From the NCBI RefSeq assembly GCF_905220365.1, contig NC_061153.1, positions 8,018,001-8,082,000 of the forward strand: a DNA stretch of 64,000 nt, in the 5' to 3' direction. The position numbers and the translations under genes are program-made. A model generated the notes under the pieces. That model was given only the letters and a program-made list of their open reading frames with translations, was not told the DNA's origin and ran no database searches. This stretch comes from Vanessa cardui (Eukaryota > Arthropoda > Insecta > Lepidoptera > Nymphalidae). Of this stretch, positions 56,951-64,000 are shown piece by piece (position 1 is the stretch's first letter; the number at the start of each line of letters is the position of its first letter).

Positions 56951-59299
56951 AGTTCTGCCCCACATAATTTTTTTAAATGATATTTATCATCATTTCCTAC
57001 AATATCTACAGGGTTCTGGTTCCTGAAACGTTTCATTTTTGTTTTAATCGAATTAATGATTTCAAAACCTTATCAAAATATAGCATATTGGAAGAGTTCT
57101 GCCCCATATACTTTTCTTAAATGATACCTATCATCTATTCCTGCAGAATATATAGGGTTCTGGTTCCAAAAACGTTTCATTTTTGTTTTAATCGAATTAA
57201 TGATTTAAAAAACTTATCAAAAGATAGCATTTTGGAAGAGATCTGCCCCACATAAATTTATAAAATGATACCTATCATCTATTCCTACAATATCTTTAGG
57301 GTCTGGGTCCTAATACGATTCATTTTTGTTTTATCGAATTAATGATTTAAAAAACTTATAAAAAGATAGCAAATGGGAAGAGTTCTGCCCCACATAATTT
57401 TCTTAAATGATACCTATCATCTATTCCTGCAGAATATATAGGGTTCTGGATCCTAAAACGTTTCATTTTTGTTTTAATCGAATTAATGATTTAAAAAACT
57501 TATCAAAAGATAGCATTTTGGAAGAGATCTGCCCCACATAAATTTCTTATATGATACCTCATATATATTCCTACAATATCTTTAGGGTCTGGGTCCTAAT
57601 ACGATTCAATTTTGTTTGATCGAATTAATGATTTAAAAAACTTATCAAAAGATAGCATTTTGAAAGAGTTCTGCCCCACATAAATTTATTAAATGATACC
57701 TTATATATATTGCTACAATATCTACAGGGTTCTGGTTCCTCAAACGTTTCATTTTTGTTTTAATCGTATTAATGATTTAAAAACTTATCAAAAGATAGCA
57801 TATGGGAAGAGTTCTGTCCCACATAAATTTATGAAATGATACCTTATATATATTCCTGTAATATCGACAGGGTTCTGGTTCCTAAAACTTTTCATTTATG
57901 TTTTAATCGAATTAATGATTTAAAAAACTTATCAAAAGATAGCATTTTGAAAGAGTTCTGCCCCACATAAATTTATAAAATGACATCTATCATCTATTCC
58001 TACAATATCTTTAGGGTCTGGGTCCTAATACGATTCTTTATTGTTTTATCGAATTAATGATTTAAAAAACTTATAAAAAGATAGCAAATGGGAAGAGTTC
58101 TGCCCAACATAATTTTCTTAAATGATACCTATCATCAATTCCTGCAGAATATATAGGGTTCTGGTTCCTAAAATGTTTCATTTTTGTTTTAATCGAATTA
58201 ATGATTTCAAAAACTTATCACAAGTTAGCATATGGGAATAGTTCTGCCCCACATTATTTTCTTAAATGATACCTATCATATAATCCTGCAAAATCTACAG
58301 GGTTTTGGATCCTAAAACGTTTCATTTTTGTTTTAATCGAATTAATGATTTAAAAAACTTATCAAAATATAGCATTTTGGAAGAGATCTGCCGCACATAA
58401 ATTTCTTATATGATACCTTATATATATTCCTACAATATCTACAGGGTCTGGGTCCTAATACGATTCAATTTTGTTTGATCGAATTAATGATTTAAAAAAC
58501 TTATAAAAAGATAGCATATGGGAAGAGTTCTGCCCCACATATTTTTTTTTAATGATATCTATCATCTTTTCCTACAATATCTACAGGGTTCTGGTTCCTG
58601 AAACGTTTCATTTTTGTTTTAATCGAATTAATGATTTAAAATACTTATCAAAAGATGGCATATTGAAAGAGTTCTGCCCCACATAAATTTATGAAATGAT
58701 ACCTTATATATATTCCTACAATATCTACAGGGTTCTGGTTCCTCAAACGTTTCATTTTTGTTTTAATCGTATTAATGATTTAAAAACTTATCAAAAGATA
58801 GCATATGGGAAGAGTTCTGTCCCACATAAATTTATGAAATGATACCTTATATATATTCCTGTAATATCGACAGGGTTCTGGTTCCTAAAACTTTTCATTT
58901 ATGTTTTAATCGAATTAATGATTTAAAATACTTATCAAAAGATGGCATATTGAAAGAGTTCTGCCCCACATAAATTTATTAAATGATACCTATCATCTAT
59001 TCCTACAATATCTTTAGGGTCTGGGTCCTAATACGATTCATTTTTGTTTTATCGAATTAATGATTTAAAAACTTATAAAAAGATAGCAAATGGGAAGAGT
59101 TCTGCCCCACATAATTTTCTTAAATGATACTTATCATCTATTCCTGCAGAATATATAGGGTTCTGGTTCCTAAAACGTTTCATTTTTGTTTTAATCGAAT
59201 TAATGATTTAAAAAACTTATCAAAAGATAGCATTTTGAAAGAGTTCTGCCCCACATAAATTTATAAAATGATATCTATCATCTATTCCTACAATATCTT

Positions 59300-62196
59300 T
59301 AGGGTCTGGGTCCTAATACGATTCTTTTTTGTTTTATCGAATTAATGATTTAAAAAACTTATAAAAAGATAGCAAATGGGAAGAGTTCTGCCCAACATAA
59401 TTTTCTTAAATGATACCTATCATAAATTCTTGCAGAATATATAGGGTTCTGGTTCCTAAAATGTTTCATTTTTGTTTTAATCGAATTAATGATTTCAAAA
59501 ACTTATCACAAGTTAGCATATGGGAATAGTTCTGCCCCACATTATTTTCTTAAATGATACCTATCATATAATCCTGCAAAATCTACAGGGTTTTGGATCC
59601 TAAAACGTTTCATTTTTGTTTTAATCGAATTAATGATTTAAAAAACTTATCAAAATATAGCATTTTGGAAGAGATCTGCCGCACATAAATTTCTTATATG
59701 ATACCTTATATATATTCCTACAATATCTACAGGGTCTGGGTCCTAATACGATTCAATTTTGTTTGATCGAATTAATGATTTAAAAAACTTATAAAAAGAT
59801 AGCATATGGGAAGAGTTCTGCCCCACATAATTTTTTTAAATGATATCTATCATCTTTTCCTACAATATCTACAGGGTTCTGGTTCCTGAAACGTTTCATT
59901 TTTGTTTTAATCGAATTAATGATTTCAAAACCTTATCAAAATATAGCATATTGGAAGAGTTCTGCCTCACATACTTTTCTTAAATGATACCTATCATCTA
60001 TACCTGCAGAATATATAGGGTTCTGGTTCCAAAAATGTTTCATTTTTGTTTTAATCGAATTAATGATTTAAAAAACTAATCAAAAGATAGCAGTTTGGAA
60101 GAGATCTGCCCCACATAAATTTCTTAAATGATACCTTATATATATTCCTACAATATCTACAGGGTCTGGGTCCTAATACGATTCAATTTTGTTTTTATCG
60201 AATTAATGGTTACAAAAACTTATCAAAAGATAGCATATGGGAAGAGTTCTGCCCCACATAATTTTCTTAAATTATACCTATCATCTATTCCTGCAGAATA
60301 TATAGGGTTCTGGATCCTAAAACGTTTCATTTTTGTTTTTATCGAATTAATGATTGAAAAAACTTATCAAAAGATGGCATATTGAAAGAGTTCTGCCCCA
60401 CATAAATTTATTAAATGATACCTTATATATATTCCTACAAAATCTACATGGTCTGGGTCCTTATACTATTCATTTTTGTTTTATCGAATAAATGATTTAA
60501 AAAAATTATCAAAATATATATCATATTGGAAGATTTCTGCCCCACATAAATTTATAAAATGATACCTTTCATCTATTCCTACAATATCTTTAGGGTCTGG
60601 GTCCTAATACGATTCATTTTTGTTTTATCGAATTATTGATTGAAAAAACTTATCAAAAGATAGCATATGGGAAGTGTTCTGCCCCACATAATTTTCTTAA
60701 ATGATACCTTTCATCTATTCCTACAATATCTTTAGGGTCTGGGTCCTAATACGATTCATTTTTGTTTTATCGAATTAATGATTACAAAAACTTATCAAAA
60801 GATAGCATATGGGAATAGTTCTGCCCTACATTATTTTCTTAAATGATACCTTTAATATATTCCTGCAAAATCTACAGGGTTTTGGATCCTAAAACGATTC
60901 ATTTTTGTTTTAATCGAATTAATGATTTAAAAAACTTATCAAAAGATAGCATTTTGGAAGAGATCTGCCCACATAAATTTCTTATATGATACCTTATATA
61001 TATATTCCTACAATATCTACAGGGTCTGGGTCCTAATACGATTCAATTTTGTTTGATCGAATTAATGATTTAAAAAACTTATCAAAAGATAGCATTTTGA
61101 AAGAGTTCTGCCCCACATAAATTTATTAAATGATACCTCATATATATTCCTGCAATATCTACAGGGTTCTGGTTCCTCAAACGTTTCATTTTTGTTTTAA
61201 TCGTATTAATGATTTAAAAACTTATCAAAATATAGCATATGGGAAGAGTTCTGTCCCACATAAATTTATGAAATGATACCTTATATATATTCCTGTAATA
61301 TCGACAGGGTTCTGGTTCCTAAAACTTTTCATTTATGTTTTAATCGAATTAATGATTTAAAATACTTATCAAAAGATGGCATATTGAAAGAGTTCTGCCC
61401 CACATAAATTTATTAAATGATACCTATCATCTATTCCTACAATATCTTTAGGGTCTGGGTCCTAATACGATTCATTTTTGTTTTATCGAATTAATGATTT
61501 AAAAAAATTATCAAAATATAGCATATTGGAAGATTTCTGCCCCACATAAATTTATAAAATGATACCTTTCATCTATTCCTACAATATCTTTAGGGTCTGG
61601 GTCCTAATACGATTCATGTTTGTTTTATCGAATTAATGATTTAAAAAACTTATAAAAAGATGGCATATGGGAAGAGTTCTGCCCCACAAAATTTTTTTAA
61701 ATGATATCTATCATCTTTTCCTACAATATCTACAGGGTTCTGGTTCCTGAAACGTTTCATTTTTGTTTTAATCGAATTAATGATTTCAAAATATTGCATA
61801 TTTGAAGAGTTCTGCCCCACATACTTTTCTAAAATGATACCTATCATCTATTCCTGCAGAATATATAGGGTTCTGGTCCCAAAAAAGTTTCATTTTTGTT
61901 TAAATCGAATAATTGATTTAAAAAACTTATCAAAAGATAGCATTTTGGAAGAGATCTGCCCCACATAAATTTCTTATATGATACCTTGTATATATTCCTA
62001 CAATATCTACAGGGTCTGGGTCCTAAAACGATTCAATTTTGTTTGATCGAATTAATGATTTAAAAAACTTATCAAAAGATAGCATTTTGGAAGAGATCTG
62101 CCCCACATAAATTTCTTATATGATACCTTATATATATTCCTACAATATCTACAGGGTCTGGGTCCTAATACGATTCAATTTTGTTTTTATCGAATT
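59300..62196. repeat. Diverged edge of the satellite array
   Basis: The monomers remain in phase but carry many single-copy changes not seen in the interior. Examples are ACTAATCAAAAGATAGCAG near 60,075, CTACATGGTCTGGG near 60,445, CCTTATACTATTC near 60,460, AAATATATATCATATTGG near 60,516, GAAGTGTTCTGCC near 60,675, ATCTGCCCACATAA (one C lost) near 60,964, GATTCATGTTTG near 61,615 and GTTTAAATCGAATAATTG near 61,900. A chance 85-codon ORF at 60,128-60,385 results from these changes. The array ends at 62,196, inside a monomer, immediately after CGAATT. Confidence 0.75.
61735..61870. repeat. Short variant monomer, third and diverged occurrence
   Basis: The same 11-bp deletion (GATTTCAAAATATTGC near 61,782-61,796) lies 43,745 bp from the first. 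It carries additional private changes: ATTGC for ATAGC, ATTTGAAG for ATTGGAAG, TTCTAAAATG for TTCTTTAATG, and GGTCCCAAAAAAG. The neighbouring monomers also resemble the 18 kb context, which suggests an older copy of that segment that has decayed at the array edge. Confidence 0.7.
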
Positions 62197-62211
62197 CATC
62201 ATCATCATCAT
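62197..62211 (-). repeat. (CAT)5 / (TGA)n microsatellite tail of the retroelement
   Basis: Five CAT units on the plus strand (TGA repeats on the minus strand) lie between the RT coding end and the satellite CGAATT. Short tandem repeats in place of poly(A) at the 3' terminus are a known trait of RTE-like elements. The tail gives several consecutive in-frame TGA stops. The trailing A of the last TGA may come from the satellite AATTCG (minus strand), so one base of junction ambiguity remains. Confidence 0.9.
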
Positions 62212-62417
62212 CAACAGCCTATTTTTGTCCACTGTTGAACATAGGCCTCTCCCAGTGCACGCCACTGTGGTCTTTCTCCGGCTACTCGCATCCAGCTCCT
62301 GCCTGCCGCCTTGCGTATATCGTCACTCCACCGTGCCTGAGGACGTCCTACACTACGTTTGCCGAGACGCGGTCTCCACTCTAGAACACGTTTTCCCCAA
62401 CGGTTGTCGGTTCTACG
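62211..62417 (-). pseudogene. C-terminal remainder of the RT polyprotein beyond the premature stop
   Basis: In the same frame, after the TGA at 62,420-62,418, 68 sense codons follow (RRTDNRWGKRVLEW ... ARWSDDIRKAAG ... GEAYVQQWTKIGC) and end at TGA 62,213-62,211. The arginine- and tryptophan-rich sequence, with RRTD.RW and GRPQ.RW.DDI, matches my recollection of the C-terminal tail of insect RTE-like RT proteins, where the residue after GHI is usually a sense codon. A single substitution (for example TGC or TGT to TGA) would explain the break. There is no frameshift. The final stop codon is itself the first unit of the TGA repeat tail. Confidence 0.85.
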
Positions 62418-64000
62418 TCAAATATGACCAGCCCACTGCCACTTCAGCTTACTAATCCGGTGGGCTATGTCGATGACTTTGGTTCTTTGACGGATAACCT
62501 CATTTCTGATGCGATCCCTCAAAGAAACGCCGAGCATAGCCCTTTCCATAGCACGCTGAGCGACTTTAAGTTGGTGGACCAGCCTTGTCGTGAGTGTCCA
62601 CGTTTCGGCTCCGTATGTCATGACGGGTAGGACGCACTGATTGAAGACTTTCGTCTTAAGGCACTGTGGGATCGACGATGTTAGGATTCGACGTAACTTC
62701 CCAAACGCTGCCCAACCCAGCTGAATTCTTCTATTCACCTCGTCCTCAAGGTTGTTTCTACCTAATCGCAGAGTCTGCCCGAGGTAGACATATTTTTGAA
62801 CAACTTCGAGAACGGTACCGTGTATCGTAGTCGGTTCCGGTAGAACATGTTCATTGAACATGACCTTGGTTTTATCCAAGTTCATCCGTAGGCCGATACG
62901 CATAGAAGAATCAGCCAGCTCGTTCAGCATTTGTTGTAGGTCCTGCAGCGTTTCTGCCACGATGACGATGTCGTCTGCGAATCTCAAGTGAGAGATGTAT
63001 TCGCCATTGATGTTAATGCCACGTCCTTTCCAGTTCAGCGTCTTGAACATATCCTCCATTGCATTAGTGAACAATTTGGGGGAAATAACGTCCCCTTGTC
63101 TCACTCCTCGATGCAATGGTATGGGATTTGTTTGCTGATTTTGTACTCGGACGGACATGGTGGCAGCTTCGTAGAGACATCTCATCACTTGGATGTATCG
63201 CCAATCAACTTGGCAACGCTGCAGGGACTCCAGAACAGCCCAGATTTCAACCGAGTCAAAGGCCTTCTCATAGTCCACGAATGCAAGACACAGGGGCCGA
63301 TTATACTCATGGGACTTCTGTATAATCTGCCGCACTGTATGGATGTGGTCTATGGTGCCGTATCCGGTCCGAAACCCGGCCTGCTCCGGGGGTTGGAATT
63401 CGTCGAATCTTCGCGCAAGACGGTTCGTGATCACTCTTGAAAACAGCTTATAGACATGGCTCAGTAGGGATATGGGACGATAGTTCTTCAGCAGGGTTTT
63501 GTCTCCCTTTTTGAAGAACAGGACGACCACACTCCTACTCCACGCCTCCGGAGTTCTCCCTTCGAAGAGGACAGAGTTAAAAAGCGTCTGAAGTTCCCTA
63601 AGTACCGGTTTACCTCCCGCTTTTAATAGCTCTGTGGTAACGCCGTCCTCTCCAGGGGCTTTTCCATTTTTAAGCTGTCCAAGAGCAGTCTCGATTTCGC
63701 CAATACTGACTTCAGGCAGGTCTTCGGAGAAATGGCGTGTTAATGTAGCTCTAGGATCCTCATTTTCGGGATCAGGTCGAGATGCATGCGATGCGTATAA
63801 CCGGCCGTAGAAGTCCTCTACTTCCGAAAGTACTGCCGGCTTAGAAGAAACGACTTCTCCACTTGCTGTGGTCAACTTCGTCAGGTGGCTCCTTCCAAGA
63901 GATTGTACGAACACTTTAGACCCCCGATTCTGCTCAATAGCTCTTTTTATTGCAAGAGTATTGGAGCACCGGAGGTCGTGTCGTACGCGCCTGCTGATCT
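62418..64000 (-). CDS. Retrotransposon reverse transcriptase, partial, ends at a premature TGA
   Basis: The frame is open from the window edge (first full codon at 63,998) to TGA at 62,420-62,418, 526 codons. The GTG at 63,914 is not a credible start because the frame continues upstream. Numbering from the 63,914 codon, the reverse-transcriptase signatures are: NYRPISL at 144-150, QAGFR at 178-182, FVDYEKAFDSV at 212-222 (motif A, with D214 the likely catalytic Asp), RQGDVISPKLF at 272-282, FADD at 312-315 (motif C, two catalytic Asp), GLRMNLDKTK at 341-350 and YLG at 377-379. All catalytic residues are intact. The enzyme would reverse-transcribe element RNA at a nicked genomic site (target-primed reverse transcription). 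A thumb and C-terminal region follow the catalytic core. In RTE elements an endonuclease domain precedes the RT; it should lie beyond 64,000. The stop after KWQWAGHI interrupts the frame, which resumes with RRTDNRWG, so this copy is probably defective. Confidence 0.9.
   Translation of the reverse strand, partial: ISRRVRHDLRCSNTLAIKRAIEQNRGSKVFVQSLGRSHLTKLTTASGEVVSSKPAVLSEVEDFYGRLYASHASRPDPENEDPRATLTRHFSEDLPEVSIGEIETALGQLKNGKAPGEDGVTTELLKAGGKPVLRELQTLFNSVLFEGRTPEAWSRSVVVLFFKKGDKTLLKNYRPISLLSHVYKLFSRVITNRLARRFDEFQPPEQAGFRTGYGTIDHIHTVRQIIQKSHEYNRPLCLAFVDYEKAFDSVEIWAVLESLQRCQVDWRYIQVMRCLYEAATMSVRVQNQQTNPIPLHRGVRQGDVISPKLFTNAMEDMFKTLNWKGRGININGEYISHLRFADDIVIVAETLQDLQQMLNELADSSMRIGLRMNLDKTKVMFNEHVLPEPTTIHGTVLEVVQKYVYLGQTLRLGRNNLEDEVNRRIQLGWAAFGKLRRILTSSIPQCLKTKVFNQCVLPVMTYGAETWTLTTRLVHQLKVAQRAMERAMLGVSLRDRIRNEVIRQRTKVIDIAHRISKLKWQWAGHI

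Larger units (their letters stand above)
1..62196. repeat. Satellite DNA array, ~143-bp monomer, ~435 copies
   Basis: The same AT-rich monomer repeats head to tail without interruption from the first base to 62,196. Successive TTTTTG landmarks near the left edge fall at 147, 290, 433, 576 and 720, spacings of 143-144 bp. Each monomer holds, in order: a GC-richer core (TTCTGCCCCACAT), an AT block (AAATTTATTAAATGATACC or AATTTTCTTAAATGATACC), a variable module (TATCATCTATTCCTGCAG, TTATATATATTCCTAC or TTATATATATTCCTGTAATATCG), a GGGT(T)CTGG junction module, a T-rich block (CATTTTTGTTTT) and an A-rich block (AAAAACTTATCAAAAGATAGC). All monomers face the same way. No unrelated insertion was seen inside. 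The left boundary is outside the window. No frame stays open beyond about 85 codons, so I see no coding capacity. The function is unknown; long arrays like this are typical of heterochromatin or pericentromeric and subtelomeric DNA. The monomer count is length divided by 143, not an individual count. Confidence 0.97.
62197..64000 (-). mobile_element. Non-LTR (RTE-like) retrotransposon, 3' part
   Basis: At 62,197 the composition changes abruptly from AT-rich satellite to GC-richer coding DNA. On the minus strand this is the 3' portion of a non-LTR retrotransposon: a reverse-transcriptase frame ending in a short (TGA)n microsatellite that directly abuts the satellite. There is no poly(A) tail and no real 3' UTR. 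Elements of the RTE clade are known for an apurinic-type endonuclease followed by RT and for tiny 3' UTRs of short tandem repeats, and this fits. The terminal sequence GCCTATGTTCAACAGTGGAC before the tail resembles, from memory, the 3' end of abundant lepidopteran elements. The 5' half is outside the window, so full length, the second junction and any target-site duplication cannot be judged. The clade assignment is inferred; a related APE-type clade is the alternative. Confidence 0.88.

Noticed and set aside
60128..60385. 85-codon ORF
   Set aside because: It spans nearly two monomers of ordinary satellite. Its protein repeats itself (IYSYNIYRVWVL and similar) because the DNA repeats, and the frame is open only through private edge mutations.
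1..62196. CRISPR-like array of regularly spaced repeats
   Set aside because: The whole 143-bp unit repeats, not a short repeat separated by unique spacers, and the flanking retrotransposon is eukaryotic.
1..62196. CENP-B-box-like motif as a centromere signal
   Set aside because: I looked for a TTCG...CGGG pattern in the monomer and found none; the few CpGs lie in TCGAATT, ACGTTT and ACGATT. Centromere identity cannot be inferred from sequence here.
1..62196. Satellite-embedded tRNA, snRNA or other RNA gene
   Set aside because: No cloverleaf-compatible or A/B-box-like segment stood out from the monomer consensus, and nothing interrupts the repeat phase. Transcription of the satellite itself cannot be judged from sequence.
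1..62196. Assembly artefact producing the repeated blocks
   Set aside because: This cannot be excluded without reads. However, the copies carry distinct private variants and whole-monomer edits (285-, 429-, 860- and 1,005-bp steps), which simple assembler duplication would not create.
62120..63440. Plus-strand ORFs of 67-150 codons across the retroelement
   Set aside because: They lie antisense to the reverse-transcriptase frame, show no family resemblance, and the first begins inside satellite. They are shadows of the minus-strand CDS.
62197..64000. Retroviral or LTR-type pol gene
   Set aside because: The RT has non-LTR features (NYRPISL, FVDYEKAFDSV, RQGD, FADD, extended C-terminus), the element ends in a microsatellite, and no LTR, protease, RNase H or integrase sequence is visible.

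Overview
This window looks like eukaryotic, most probably insect and plausibly lepidopteran, heterochromatin. It is not a gene-bearing region. Bases 1-62,196 are one uninterrupted, AT-rich satellite DNA array. Its monomer is about 143 bp, which by length gives roughly 435 monomers, all in the same orientation. The only protein-coding sequence is the C-terminal part of a non-LTR retrotransposon polyprotein on the minus strand (64,000 down to about 62,200). The lepidopteran guess rests on that element: its reverse transcriptase and its GCCTATGTTCAACAGTGGAC...(TGA)n tail resemble, from memory, RTE-type endonuclease-reverse transcriptases common in moth and butterfly genomes. RTE elements also move horizontally, so the host is not proven.

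Satellite organisation. Measured from one CTGCCCC core to the next, monomers have two main junction types: 142 bp (type A, ...GGGTCTGGGTCCTAATACGATTC... then GTTTTATCG) and 144 bp (type B, ...GGGTTCTGGTTCCTAAAACGTTTC... then GTTTTAATCG). These often alternate, giving the 143-bp mean. Smaller variant modules are shuffled between monomers, as expected from unequal crossing-over and gene conversion. Above the monomer level there is nested higher-order structure. A block of at least 6.8 kb at the left edge recurs about 8,296 bp to the right. An ~11 kb block (about 12.65-23.8 kb) recurs 20,287 bp to the right, and the second copy lacks 285 bp, about two monomers. A 26-monomer unit of 3,718 bp recurs in several complete or partial copies between 19.7 and 57 kb. 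A 28-monomer (~4,000 bp) step relates 27.7-32.9 kb to 31.7-36.9 kb. Local duplications of 144, 860 and 1,005 bp are also visible. The last ~3 kb before the retroelement carries clearly more private mutations than the interior, as expected at an array edge.

Right end. At 62,196/62,197 the satellite stops inside a monomer, after CGAATT. The next base is the 3' terminus of the minus-strand retrotransposon, a short (CAT)5 / (TGA)n microsatellite. The reverse-transcriptase frame is open to the window edge, so its endonuclease half should lie beyond 64,000. It is broken by one in-frame TGA at 62,418-62,420, after which the same frame continues for 68 codons and ends in the TGA repeat tail itself.

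I found no RNA gene, CRISPR array, host gene or operon-like system. The interest of this window is in the architecture of the satellite and in the retroelement junction. All extents of higher-order blocks were judged by eye from diagnostic variants, not from a computed alignment.
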